Below, piece by piece: positions 16,405 to 25,181 of a stretch of 64,000 bases of DNA (position 1 is its first letter; each line of letters begins with the position of its first letter). The translations under genes were made by a program, and so were the position numbers. Where the stretch lies: contig CALCXM010000012.1 of the NCBI GenBank assembly GCA_937905825.1, positions 1 to 64,000 of the forward strand. The letters run 5' to 3'. This DNA is from an uncultured bacterium (lineage in GTDB: Bacteria; Planctomycetota; UBA1135; GCA-002686595). Under the pieces are notes generated by a model. That model searched no databases, was not told the origin of the DNA, and was given only the letters and a program-made list of their open reading frames with translations.

Positions 16405-16465
16405 GGAGGTGGCGGGAAAACGTGGGGAGTTGAACGGGCGAGCAGTCTACGGAGCTAGGGAATCG

Positions 16466-16477
16466 CTGGCTAGCCAG
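16466..16477. promoter_or_regulatory. 12-bp palindrome in the divergent AtuA / response regulator spacer
   Basis: CTGGCTAGCCAG is a perfect 12-bp palindrome inside the 293-bp spacer between the AtuA start (16404) and the response regulator start (16698). It could be a dimeric repressor site for either gene. There is only one copy, so the evidence is weak. Confidence 0.25.
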
Positions 16478-16697
16478 GGCCTCAATCCAGGCTCCTCAGA
16501 CACGATTTGGGCCGAATTTGGGGCACCGGCAGTTCGGGGCCTGCCAGGGGCTCTCCCCGATCGGTGTTTGTTCTCTAGAGGAGATTGAGCCGAGTTGGTC
16601 TGAGTTGGGCCAAGAGGTTCAAGAGGCTCCGGCGCCGCAGTCGAGAAACAGAGTAGCCCGAATCCGAATCCGAAACTCTGAGCCCCCCCAAAGATCC

Positions 16698-17063
16698 ATG
16701 GACTTCATTCTCCTCGTCGACGACAGCAAGGTCGCCCGCATGCTGATTAGCCGCGGTGTGGCTGAGGCCATGCCTGGGCTCGAAATTGTGGAAGCCGTCC
16801 ACGCCGAAGATGCGATCGAGAAGCTGACCGAGCGCGGCCAAGCGCCGAAGCTCACGGTCATCGACTACAACATGCCGGGGATGACAGGGCTCGAATTCGC
16901 GGGCTGGATGGACACGAACTGGCCGGGGGCCCCCAAGGTTCTTTGCACGGCAAACATCCAGGACAGCCTCGTCCAGCGCGCGGCGGAAGTTGGTGTGTCC
17001 GTCCTTCCCAAGCCCTTCTCGATCTCGAAACTCCGGGAGGTCGTCGGGCTCCCAGCCGCCTAA
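16698..17063 (+). CDS. CheY-like single-domain response regulator
   Basis: This 121-residue stand-alone receiver domain has Asp8/Asp9 in LLVDDSKVAR, the phosphorylation site Asp56 in VIDYNMPGM, Thr84 in LCTAN and Lys105 in LPKPFS. There is no output domain, so it signals by binding a partner. ATG 16698 is chosen because it starts exactly at the domain; an upstream frame from 16518 is low-complexity. It is followed after 4 bp by a CheC-type phosphatase and then a histidine kinase, which suggests a closed three-protein relay. Confidence 0.92.
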   Translation: MDFILLVDDSKVARMLISRGVAEAMPGLEIVEAVHAEDAIEKLTERGQAPKLTVIDYNMPGMTGLEFAGWMDTNWPGAPKVLCTANIQDSLVQRAAEVGVSVLPKPFSISKLREVVGLPAA

Positions 17064-17067
17064 AGTC

Positions 17068-17706
17068 ATGACGCTCGACAGCCTCCATAAGGACCTCCTC
17101 GGTGAGGTCTTCAACCTCGGTGCGGGCAGAGCTGCGGCTTCGCTTTCCGAACTGCTCGGCAACGATCTTGAGATCGGGTTGTCCGTGCCTAGGACCGATG
17201 TGCTGACCATGACCGAGATGGCGGAACTCATCCAAGATGGCAAGGATGAGGAGTTTTGCGGGGTCTCTCTGAACCACAAGGGCGAGCTTTCCGGTGACTC
17301 CTTCCTGGTCTACACCCACAAGGAGAGCATGCGTCTGGTGCAGCTCTTGATGGGTGGTGGGCTCGGCCAAGAGGTCGGTGATCGGGCTGACTTCACCGAC
17401 ATGCACGAGGACGCGCTCTTGGAAGTGGGCAACCTAGTGCTCAATGCTTGCCTCTCGAGTGTCGCCAACTTCCTCTCGCTCGAGTTCGAGTCCGACGTGC
17501 CGCACCTGTACTCCGGGGACTGCATGAAGATCATTTCGAATGACGGTGTGTTCCCGGTCGATCAGCTCGTGCTCTATGTCCAAATTGCCTTCTCGATCGA
17601 GGATGAGGGACTCAACGGCTACATGGGCCTTTGCTTGAACATGGATGCGATGGCCTCCCTGGAGACGCACCTGAAGCACTACATCGACACTCAGCTTGGC
17701 GCTTAG
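17068..17706 (+). CDS. CheC-family phosphatase
   Basis: The protein has 212 residues. CheC-type active-site helices follow the pattern D-x3-E-x2-N-x22-P. The second one is exact here (D115, E119, N122, P145). The first is close (D9, E13, N16, with Pro41 two residues later than expected). CheC dephosphorylates CheY-P. The GAGRAAASLSELLG segment is the usual small-residue helix after the first motif. It lies 4 bp after the response regulator and 7 bp before the kinase, and no chemoreceptor, CheA or CheW gene is near. Confidence 0.82.
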   Translation: MTLDSLHKDLLGEVFNLGAGRAAASLSELLGNDLEIGLSVPRTDVLTMTEMAELIQDGKDEEFCGVSLNHKGELSGDSFLVYTHKESMRLVQLLMGGGLGQEVGDRADFTDMHEDALLEVGNLVLNACLSSVANFLSLEFESDVPHLYSGDCMKIISNDGVFPVDQLVLYVQIAFSIEDEGLNGYMGLCLNMDAMASLETHLKHYIDTQLGA

Positions 17707-17713
17707 ACTCAAC

Positions 17714-18832
17714 ATGTCCCTCAGTTTGGAGCAGATTACGGACTCATGGCCGCACGGCATGATCGTCCTCGATAACGATTGCCGAGTCGTGCGCTGGAAT
17801 CAGTGGATGGAAAGCGCAAGTGGCGTGATGAAGGAGCAAGCGCTCGGACAGACTCTCGATCAGTTGTTTCCAGTCACGGAGGTTGCTGAACGCCTCTTGA
17901 AGGCGGTGAAGAATGCGACGCAAGACGGCACATCGACGATTCTGACGCGAACCTTCACTCCACACGCTCTACCCCTGCGGCGCGGGCCAAAGGATGAGAA
18001 GCCGATGCACATCTCGATTCGGGTGCGTTCCGTTCGAACCGAGGGTGGCGACCGGGCTTGCCTTCTGGACATTCACGACGAGACCTCGAGCGCTCGTCGC
18101 GATGTACAAATGCAGGCGATTCAAACCCAGCAGAAGCAGCAGGCGATCGAGCTCCAGAAAGCCAACGATGCCTTGGACTTTTTCGTGCGGCACGCAGCTC
18201 ACGATCTACGTGCCCCGCTCCGCGGAGTCACTTCGTTCCTCGGGATGTTGCGTGAAGATCTGGAAGGTGACGTCTCCGACGACGTGGGATCGGATCTCGA
18301 TCACCTCGACGCGAGCGCTGAGTCGATGAACGCGATTCTTGAGGACCTCTTGAGTCTCTCGCGTTCCGCAAACATGGAGCTGGAGAAACACTCCGTCTCT
18401 TTGGAACGCTGCGTCGACTCCGCTCTAGAATCCTTGCGCGGAGTAATCAGTGAAAGTGGCGCCACCATCGAACGCTCTGAGTGGCCAAGGGTCGAGGGCA
18501 ACGAACGCCTGTTGACCCAGCTCATCCAGAAACTCCTGCACAATGCCATCTTGCACTCGGATGACGACAACCGAGCCCCCAGGGTCCGGCTGACCATCGA
18601 GCATGGATCAGAGGGCGTGATCTTCGGGATCAACGACGATGGCAAGGGCGTTCCCGAGGGGCACGAAGAGGAGATCTGGGCGCCGTTCCGATCACTTGCG
18701 GTGGAAGGCAACGGCACGGGTTTGGGTCTCTCGATTTGCCGCAAGATCGTCGAGCGACACAATGGTCGTATCTGGTGCGAGAGCACTGTGGGGCAGGGCG
18801 CGCACTTCCGCTTTTCCCTGCAATCGGAATAG
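17714..18832 (+). CDS. PAS-domain sensor histidine kinase
   Basis: The 372-residue protein has no membrane segment and so is cytosolic. Residues 8-125 form a PAS domain (GMIVLDNDCRVVRWNQWMES). A coiled-coil-like linker follows at 130-155 (QMQAIQTQQKQQAIELQKAN). The phosphoacceptor is in the AAHDLRAPL H-box. The ATPase domain has NAILH (N box), FGINDDGKGV (G1) and GNGTGLGLSICRKIVERH (G2). It should phosphorylate the CheY-like protein encoded two genes upstream. ATG 17714 is used; the longer frame from 17696 overlaps the CheC stop. Confidence 0.92.
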   Translation: MSLSLEQITDSWPHGMIVLDNDCRVVRWNQWMESASGVMKEQALGQTLDQLFPVTEVAERLLKAVKNATQDGTSTILTRTFTPHALPLRRGPKDEKPMHISIRVRSVRTEGGDRACLLDIHDETSSARRDVQMQAIQTQQKQQAIELQKANDALDFFVRHAAHDLRAPLRGVTSFLGMLREDLEGDVSDDVGSDLDHLDASAESMNAILEDLLSLSRSANMELEKHSVSLERCVDSALESLRGVISESGATIERSEWPRVEGNERLLTQLIQKLLHNAILHSDDDNRAPRVRLTIEHGSEGVIFGINDDGKGVPEGHEEEIWAPFRSLAVEGNGTGLGLSICRKIVERHNGRIWCESTVGQGAHFRFSLQSE

Positions 18833-18912
18833 GCCGAACCTACGCAAAGTCCGCATGCGTCCAGGTTGAGTGCAGTGTTGACTTGTTCCGGCCATGCCTC
18901 TTCGGGCGGGCC

Positions 18913-20118
18913 CTAACGAGCTGGAATCACCGGCTGAATCCAGGCCACTTCCTTGTCGCCGGCGGCGTAGGGATTGGGATGGTCCCGTGAGGAGAGGACC
19001 TTGGCGCGCACGTAGAGTTCTTCGCCGCTGAATTCGTAGGACGCTTCGGTTCCCTGCTTTTCCGCCAGCAGAACTCCGACTTCCCCCGGCCCGTGGCCGC
19101 GCAGAGTTCCGATGAATTGGGTGGTGTAGGAGACGCCCTCCTGAGCTTCGATCTTCAAGGCGATCGAGGTTGCGCCCCGTTGCACGTCACCTAGGACGAC
19201 TCCCGTTGAAGCGTAGAAATCACCGGCCTTCATGGCCCGCACGATGTCGTTCGCTTCCAGAGTCGCGGCCTGCACCATGACCCAGCCGCGTCCCGGGTTC
19301 GTCTTGCCGACGCCCCAGCTGTAGTAGTCGTGACTGTCGTCGGTGGCGACGCCGAATAGCATTCCGAGGTTGTTGTCCTCGATGCGGATGACGAGCGCCT
19401 CATCCCAAAGGGCGTCCATGGACGCGTGCTCCGCGTCCCCGTAGTTGCGCACGCTAGAGTGCCCGTTGTAGACCTCAAAGAAGCGTTCGAGGGGCATGGC
19501 CGCCACTTCCGCGACCGTCACCCCCCAACCGAAGTTAGGGTGGTTGAGGTGCGCCAGGACCTCTCGACCGCTACGCTGCGCTTCGGCCGTGATAGCTTCC
19601 ATGTTGCGGCGAATGGTGTCCCCGACGGAGTCTCCGTGGGTTGGTTCAATCACCTTGTCGATGTTGATCGCGTTGATGTGCACGGGGAAGTCCTCCCAGC
19701 TGTCCGTGACTTCTTCGCCCTGGATCAAGAGGAACTCGCCGGGAGCCTCAAAGCGCGCACGCAGTTCGTCTAGGGTCTGCAGGCGCATTTCGCGCCGGGG
19801 TTCATCGCGTACTTCGACGGCTTCGGCACCAAAGGTTTCGATCAGCTCGGCGAGCTTTTCCTCAGTCAAGCGCTTGCCATCGACGGGGAACCAGTGCTCT
19901 CCTTCGGAGAGTCTGTTGTGATCCGAGAGCACGAGAAAGTCGTAATCACTTTCGGTATAGAACGAGACCACCTTCTCTGGAGCTCCGTTGCCGTCGGACC
20001 ACAGGGTGTGGGTGTGCGTGTTGCCTTTGAACCAACGCTTGGCGGGAGCGGAGCACGCCGGAATAAGCGCGGCGCCATACAAGGCGAGGCAAACAGCGAA
20101 CAGGGCGAGACGTTTCAT
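18913..20118 (-). CDS. PHP-domain phosphoesterase-like lipoprotein
   Basis: The 401-residue protein has an N-terminal signal with a likely lipobox (IPAC, Cys22). The PHP-domain metal motif is GNTHTHTLWSDG (His35, His37), followed by YDFLVLSDHN, IQGEEVTDSW, LAHLNHPNFGW and GVATDDSHDYY, in the usual order. These residues would bind two or three metals for hydrolysis of a phosphoester or a related bond. It is probably periplasmic or surface-exposed. A cotranscribed radical SAM gene ends 158 bp upstream, so it may follow that gene. The substrate is unknown. A second exported PHP protein lies at 48245. Confidence 0.85.
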   Translation of the reverse strand: MKRLALFAVCLALYGAALIPACSAPAKRWFKGNTHTHTLWSDGNGAPEKVVSFYTESDYDFLVLSDHNRLSEGEHWFPVDGKRLTEEKLAELIETFGAEAVEVRDEPRREMRLQTLDELRARFEAPGEFLLIQGEEVTDSWEDFPVHINAINIDKVIEPTHGDSVGDTIRRNMEAITAEAQRSGREVLAHLNHPNFGWGVTVAEVAAMPLERFFEVYNGHSSVRNYGDAEHASMDALWDEALVIRIEDNNLGMLFGVATDDSHDYYSWGVGKTNPGRGWVMVQAATLEANDIVRAMKAGDFYASTGVVLGDVQRGATSIALKIEAQEGVSYTTQFIGTLRGHGPGEVGVLLAEKQGTEASYEFSGEELYVRAKVLSSRDHPNPYAAGDKEVAWIQPVIPAR

Positions 20119-20276
20119 GCGATCTCCGGGTCAGGCGTGCGTGAGAGGGAGCCGGGCGGACGGCTGTCCAATCTACTGCTAGCCGGAACCATGCACGAAG
20201 TCGCTCACCAAATTTCTCATCAAGCCCTCATCCGTTGGGCAGGCGCCGCCAGGAATTGAGTTGCTGCGTTTGGAGC
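20119..20276. other. Short spacer between radical SAM and PHP genes
   Basis: This 158-bp stretch has no convincing gene. On the + strand an ATG at 20191 opens a 22-codon frame (MHEVAHQISHQ...), antisense to the operon. It has no ribosome site and is probably chance. I looked here for a peptide precursor for the radical SAM enzyme and found none that I would support. Confidence 0.3.
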
Positions 20277-22166
20277 CTAGCGCACCGAATCCGCTGGCAA
20301 GGCCAGGGAGAGGTAGCGTTCGTGCTCCTCCAAGACCAAGCGTGCGTCGATCAGACCGCTGAGGATGCGGCGCACTTCCGCCTCCTCGGGCTTGCTGCCC
20401 AGAGCTAAGCCCACCTGCTCGCGAATCTCGACGATGCTCGCGCCTTCGTCGAGGGAGTTGTAGACGGCGGCGTCGACTCCTTCCAATTCGTAGAGCGCGG
20501 ACTCGGTCGTCGTGCGCTCATCACGAATCTGCAAGAACCCCGGTCCCCGCCGAAAGGTCAGCGCGCCGCGGTTGGCCTCCGCTTCCTTGTGCCAGCGCCG
20601 CAATCGTTTGGACAGGCCGAGCACGTACTCGTGAGGCTTGCGGCCATCCAGGTAGCTGTGCTGAAAGGTGTAAGCCAGTTCCCCGAGCAAGGGCATTTCC
20701 ACGTCATAGAGCAACGGGTAGTGCGGCAAGGGGTCGTGCAGTTCGATCCCAAAGGAAGCCGGGTCCTCGTGGTACGGACTGAAGCGGTCGATCACGATTG
20801 GGCCCATGGACGGCGGCTGCAAGTGCACGATGGAGAGCACCACGTCCGCCACGCGATCGTACTCCTCGGGCAGTTCGCCCGGGAAGCCAAAGAGCATGTT
20901 CCAAGCGACCTCAAGGCCCTCTTCCGCGGACCACTTCAAGAGACGCACGTTCTGCAAACCGGTTACGCCCTTGCGCATGAGCTTGAGGGTGTGCGTGCTG
21001 AGGCTTTCGATGCCCGGCTGGATCTTGTTGACCCCGGCGCGCCTGAGTTGCGCGATCTCGTCCCGCGCCAGGTTTGACTTCGTTTCGTAGAAGATGCGGA
21101 AGTCTTGGCCACGTTCCGCCAGTTGGGGGATCACGCTCTTGAGGTAGGCTTGGTCGAGGATGTTGTCGGCTGCGGTGAAGTCGAGCACGCGATGGCGCTT
21201 CGACAACCCGAACAACTCTTCGAGCGTGCGGTCCGGGCTCTTGCTGCGAAAGGTCATGTCCATGGCATTCAAGCCACAGAACGTGCAATGCGCCTTTTCA
21301 CCCCACCAGCAACCGCGGGCGCTTTCGAAGGGAATGCGCGGGGTGATCGCCCCTTGGATTGGTGAACGGTGCAAGCGTTCGAAGAACTCGTCGAACTGCG
21401 GGGAGGGCACCGCGTCCATGTCCACGCGCTTGCCTTCCGGAAGTGCAGCCAGAGCTTCTTCCCCAACACGCCGGGCAACGCCAGGAAGTTCCGGCACGGG
21501 CTGGCCCTCGCGCAGGGCCGAGAAAAGGGTCGCCGCCACAGCTTCCGCTTCGCCGCTAACCGCAGCGTCTACCCAAGGGAAGGCTTCCAGCAGAGCGCGG
21601 CCCATGGGCGCTGCACAGGCCGCACCGCCGATCACGATGGAGAGTTCTGGCCGCCGCCGCTTCAGTTCCTTTGCCAAGGCCAAGGAGGCGAAGGTTTGCG
21701 TGAAGGTCAGGGTGAAACCCACGACGCTCGGGGAGCAGGCCAGGATCTCATCCGCTGCCCAGGAGATGAACTCGGGCACACGCTTGCGGAGACGCAGGAG
21801 TTTCTTGCGCAGGTCCTTCGCCATGCCGCGCCGCTCGAGCATCTGCTCAAACTTGCGATCCTTTTGGGGGGAAGCGGCGCGCACCTCTTCCGTGGCGAAG
21901 ATCCAATCTCCCACGGCGATGTCCGCCCAACGGTCCGCGATTTGCCGGTAGTCGTCTGGCTCGAAGGGTTGCTTTTCCCCTCCGTGACCCGCCGCGAGGA
22001 AGTCCATCAAGCCCAGGTGCAGGGAGAATTCCCGGTGCGGAATCGCCGCTCCTTCGAGCAGGGACGCGAGCAGGCCCACTTGCAAGCTGGGGCTATCGAG
22101 AGCTTGCCAAGGCATGCAGACCAGGGCGATGGGCTGCTCTTCGGGTTTTTGGTGGGGGGCGATCAT
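20277..22166 (-). CDS. RiPP maturation radical SAM protein 1 family (B12-binding radical SAM)
   Basis: The 629-residue protein has an N-terminal B12-binding-like region (IALVCMPWQALDSPSLQVGLL at the start, VVGFTLTFTQTF, IVIGGAACA). The radical SAM core starts with FESARGCWWGEKAHCTFCG, with Cys286, Cys294 and Cys297 as the [4Fe-4S] ligands in C-x7-C-x2-C. IQPGIESLSTHTLKLMRKG and GLEVAWNMLFGFPGE follow. Together these match the family annotated as RiPP maturation radical SAM protein 1, which modifies ribosomal peptides, often with a precursor gene next to it. No precursor is visible here. It follows the phosphatase-fold/TPR lipoprotein gene by 101 bp. Its substrate could also be something else. 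Confidence 0.85.
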   Translation of the reverse strand: MIAPHQKPEEQPIALVCMPWQALDSPSLQVGLLASLLEGAAIPHREFSLHLGLMDFLAAGHGGEKQPFEPDDYRQIADRWADIAVGDWIFATEEVRAASPQKDRKFEQMLERRGMAKDLRKKLLRLRKRVPEFISWAADEILACSPSVVGFTLTFTQTFASLALAKELKRRRPELSIVIGGAACAAPMGRALLEAFPWVDAAVSGEAEAVAATLFSALREGQPVPELPGVARRVGEEALAALPEGKRVDMDAVPSPQFDEFFERLHRSPIQGAITPRIPFESARGCWWGEKAHCTFCGLNAMDMTFRSKSPDRTLEELFGLSKRHRVLDFTAADNILDQAYLKSVIPQLAERGQDFRIFYETKSNLARDEIAQLRRAGVNKIQPGIESLSTHTLKLMRKGVTGLQNVRLLKWSAEEGLEVAWNMLFGFPGELPEEYDRVADVVLSIVHLQPPSMGPIVIDRFSPYHEDPASFGIELHDPLPHYPLLYDVEMPLLGELAYTFQHSYLDGRKPHEYVLGLSKRLRRWHKEAEANRGALTFRRGPGFLQIRDERTTTESALYELEGVDAAVYNSLDEGASIVEIREQVGLALGSKPEEAEVRRILSGLIDARLVLEEHERYLSLALPADSVR

Positions 22167-22267
22167 GGAGGGCTGATCCTAATCAATTGGGCGCGCGGGA
22201 GACGCGCTTCAATCCCAGTAGTGGCCCCAGAGCGACGCGCCACACCTTTGCTCGCAGCTTGTCCTGC

Positions 22268-24040
22268 TTAGCCCCTCAAGCGGCGTAGCTGCGCCGCCGC
22301 CCAACGGCCCTCGGGGGACTCTGGAGCGTGCTTGATCAAGCTCTTGAGGTAGGTCGAGGCCCCCGCGCGATCCGTCGCTTGCAACCTGAGTTCGGCTAGT
22401 TTCTGGAGGGCGCGCAAGTGCCCGGGCTCAATCGCGATGACGCGCAAGAGCGCTTGCTCGGCCTTGGCCATCTGCTTGGAGCGCGCCCGGCCGACGGCGA
22501 TGTTCCACCAGGCGTCTGCGGATCCGTCGGGCTGCAGGGCCACCGCCTTTTCCAAGTGAAGCAGGCCTTGGTCGACCTCGCCGGTGTTCACCAAACCGAG
22601 CCCGAGGAACAGCTGCGCAGAAAAGGCCTCGGGGCATTCTTGGACCAAGGGTCGCAGAGCCGCGATGGCTTCGGGCAAGTCGCCCGCCTGGTAGTGTCGC
22701 AGCCCCGCGTTGGAGAGCTGGCTCCAACGCAAGAGTTGCGCGGACGTCCAATCTTCGCGGGCGTCTTGCAGGTCGCTGGAACCTCCCGTGTAGCCCAAGC
22801 CGCGCAGGCGTTCGGTGGCGGCGGCATCCGCTTGGTGGGTGGCGTCCGCGCGCTGGCCACTTTGCCGCTTGGAGATCCATTGGTTCAGTTCCTGCGCGCG
22901 CTCTGCAAGCTCCCCTCTTAAGTTGTTGAGTTCAGCGGAGTCCTGCATGAGGTCGTAAAGCTCCGGAGAGGGAGTTCCGATCAACTTGTGATTCTCGTCG
23001 ACCACGCCCACCATGGGAGAAAGTCCAAAGTCGATGCGACCGAGTTCCGCTTCCATGTAGAGCGAGCGCGAATCGTGCTGATTCTCACCGAGCAAGTTCA
23101 CGCCGCTGGTCTTGGGTGGCTCGATGCCGAGGAAAGCGAGCGCCGTCGGAAGAATGTCCACCAGCGACGCGTTGCGCGAATCCAGTTTGCCCGGAGCCAG
23201 CTGCGGGTGGGAGAGGATTAGGGGGATGTGTTGGGTGCTTTGATAGAGGAAGTAGCCGTGGGTGCTTTCCCCATGCTCCCCTTGGCCTTCCCCATGATCC
23301 GCGGCGATCACGATCAAGGTGTTGGCCAGCTCATCCGTGGACTGCAACTGCTTTCGCACCCGTGCCAACTGGCCGTCCACGAAGGCCACCTCGTCGTGAT
23401 AGGGCGATTCGAATTGCGCCGCCTGTCCCGCGGGCAATTCATGGGGGAAGTGCGGGTCGTAGCAGTGCAGCCAAGCAAAGAAAGGAGCCTTTGCATCGCG
23501 CGCCGCGAGCCAATCGAGCAACTCGTCCATCACCTCGTCCGCGGGGCGCTCGGCGACTCGCGAGACATCCGATTCGGGCATCTGATCGCTGTAGGTTCCG
23601 AAGCCTTGAGCCAAGCCGTATTGGCTGTCCAGCACGAAGGAGGAGACGAAGGCCGCGGTTGAATAGCCCTCTTCCTGAAGGATCTCCGCCAGGGTCAACT
23701 CCTCCGCCGGAAGGGCGTAGCTGTTGTTGGCGCGTACCCCGTGTTCGTCGGGATAGCGACCGGTCATCAGGCTCGAGTGGGCCGGAAGGGTCAGGGGAGC
23801 GGAGGTGTAGGCCCGGTCAAAACGCACGCCAGTTCGGGCGAATTCGTCGATGGTCGGGCTGACTCCCTGGGGTCCCCCATAGCACCCGAGCGCATCCACG
23901 CGGGTGGTGTCGAGGGTCACGATCAGGAGGTTCGTGCGCTGCAGCGGAGTGCTGTCCGAGCAGCCGAATAGCAGCGCGGCAAGGGCCAAGGCCCAGGGGC
24001 GGGGGCACGAAACTCGCAGTTTGATTCGAGGGAATGGCAT
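22268..24040 (-). CDS. Alkaline-phosphatase-superfamily (sulfatase-fold) lipoprotein with TPR C-terminus
   Basis: The 590-residue protein has a signal peptide with lipobox LFGC (Cys27). The sulfatase fold covers about 38-400: IVTLDTTRVDALGCYG (metal site), TSAPLTLPAHSSLMTGR (nucleophile region), LHCYDPHFPH and AADHGEGQGEHGE. The nucleophile position carries T-L-P-A, with no C/S-x-P-x-R formylglycine signature, so a true sulfatase is unlikely. Homologues with TLPSH-type motifs may use a threonine. Four or so TPR units follow at 440-585 (LRHYQAGDLPEAIAALRPLV, LGLVNTGEVDQGLLHLEKAV). It is exported and heads the unit with the radical SAM gene. Confidence 0.87.
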   Translation of the reverse strand: MPFPRIKLRVSCPRPWALALAALLFGCSDSTPLQRTNLLIVTLDTTRVDALGCYGGPQGVSPTIDEFARTGVRFDRAYTSAPLTLPAHSSLMTGRYPDEHGVRANNSYALPAEELTLAEILQEEGYSTAAFVSSFVLDSQYGLAQGFGTYSDQMPESDVSRVAERPADEVMDELLDWLAARDAKAPFFAWLHCYDPHFPHELPAGQAAQFESPYHDEVAFVDGQLARVRKQLQSTDELANTLIVIAADHGEGQGEHGESTHGYFLYQSTQHIPLILSHPQLAPGKLDSRNASLVDILPTALAFLGIEPPKTSGVNLLGENQHDSRSLYMEAELGRIDFGLSPMVGVVDENHKLIGTPSPELYDLMQDSAELNNLRGELAERAQELNQWISKRQSGQRADATHQADAAATERLRGLGYTGGSSDLQDAREDWTSAQLLRWSQLSNAGLRHYQAGDLPEAIAALRPLVQECPEAFSAQLFLGLGLVNTGEVDQGLLHLEKAVALQPDGSADAWWNIAVGRARSKQMAKAEQALLRVIAIEPGHLRALQKLAELRLQATDRAGASTYLKSLIKHAPESPEGRWAAAQLRRLRG

Positions 24041-24164
24041 AGGCCCGCCGAGGATACGCTGTCACGCAGGAGGCTGCATCGACCAATCCCCAGGGCGCCG
24101 CCAGGGATTGACCCTTGTAGACCCGTCCTGGCGAAGCCGCTTCCACCCCAGTATCATCCAACCC

Positions 24165-25181
24165 ATGGCATCGCGCACCTGGGAGCACTTACCTGATTCA
24201 AAGCTGCTCGACTGGCGCATTTGCGATCTTGGCCTGCAGCTCGAAAGCTCACCAGTCGCCAAACGAGTGGATGAGTTGATGGGCGAGCTGGAGCTCGCCG
24301 GACTTCGCTTTCGCCCCTACGTCTGGCTTTCCACCGATTGGTTCACGCCAGATGCCTTGACGGGATTCGCGATTCCGTTCTACCTGGCCCATCCGCGACT
24401 GATTCGACTGGAACGTCGACAGATGCTCGAGATCGAAGGGGGAACGCGCGTCGAGTGCATGAAGATCATGCGGCACGAAGCGGCCCACGCCCTAGACAAT
24501 GCCTACCACCTGCGTCGCCGCAAGCGTTGGCGCGAGACCTTTGGCAAGGCTGGCGAACCCTACGCGTCCGCCTACACGCCGGATCCAACGAGCCGCGATC
24601 ACGTTCAGAACCTTTCCTACTGGTACTCCCAATCGCACCCGCTGGAAGACTGGGCCGAGACCGTCGCTGTTTGGTTGCAGCCCGGTTCGCGTTGGCGCTC
24701 GCGCTACATGGATTGGCCCGCATTGCGCAAGTTGGAGTTCGTGGATGAACTCATGGGGGAGATCGCCCAAATGCCGCAGAAGTTGCGCACGAGAGCGAGG
24801 GAAGAGCCGCTTTCAAGCGTCAAGCTAACCCTCGGGGAGTACTACGAGCGCAAGAAGCACGTCTATTCGGATGAGAGCAGCCCAGCCCTCGACGGACAGC
24901 TGGCGCGCGTGTTCGCTTTGCCTGAACGCGCTGGTCGGCGCACGAAGGCCAGTGTGTTTCTGCGCAAGTCGCGCACGGACCTCGTGCGCCATGTGTCGTC
25001 GGCCACCGGGCAGCACCGCTACCTACTCGATCATGTCGTTAGCGAGATGATCGAGCGTTGCCGATTCAAGGATCTGCGCATCTCGGGGGCCACGCGGGAT
25101 GCCTTGTTGGGGTCCGCCATCGTATTGACCTCGCTATCTTCCCAGTTCATGTACGGCGCCCATCCCAAGTACAACCGATGA
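24165..25181 (+). CDS. Putative zinc-binding metallopeptidase, paired with ATP-grasp
   Basis: The 338-residue protein has no signal peptide. The zinc site is RHEAAHALDNAYHL, with His104, Glu105 and His108 (HExxH). DWAETVAVWL further on could give the third ligand. This matches the uncharacterised zinc-binding metallopeptidases often encoded next to ATP-grasp ligases. ATG 24165 is used because the upstream part of the open frame overlaps the start of the divergent lipoprotein gene. The next gene starts inside the stop codon (ATGA), so expression is coupled. No substrate is known. Confidence 0.75.
   Translation: MASRTWEHLPDSKLLDWRICDLGLQLESSPVAKRVDELMGELELAGLRFRPYVWLSTDWFTPDALTGFAIPFYLAHPRLIRLERRQMLEIEGGTRVECMKIMRHEAAHALDNAYHLRRRKRWRETFGKAGEPYASAYTPDPTSRDHVQNLSYWYSQSHPLEDWAETVAVWLQPGSRWRSRYMDWPALRKLEFVDELMGEIAQMPQKLRTRAREEPLSSVKLTLGEYYERKKHVYSDESSPALDGQLARVFALPERAGRRTKASVFLRKSRTDLVRHVSSATGQHRYLLDHVVSEMIERCRFKDLRISGATRDALLGSAIVLTSLSSQFMYGAHPKYNR

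Noticed and set aside
15202..16458. A 418-residue + strand open frame opposite the AtuA gene
   Set aside because: Rich in His, Asp and Val as expected from the reverse of a GC-rich gene, with no recognisable motif.
20191..20259. A 22-codon + strand frame as a possible RiPP precursor
   Set aside because: No ribosome site, antisense to the operon, and no leader-like sequence. Likely chance.
22167..22242. A 26-codon minus-strand frame (GTG start) just before the radical SAM gene
   Set aside because: It overlaps the radical SAM start, has no conserved core, and matches no precursor type.
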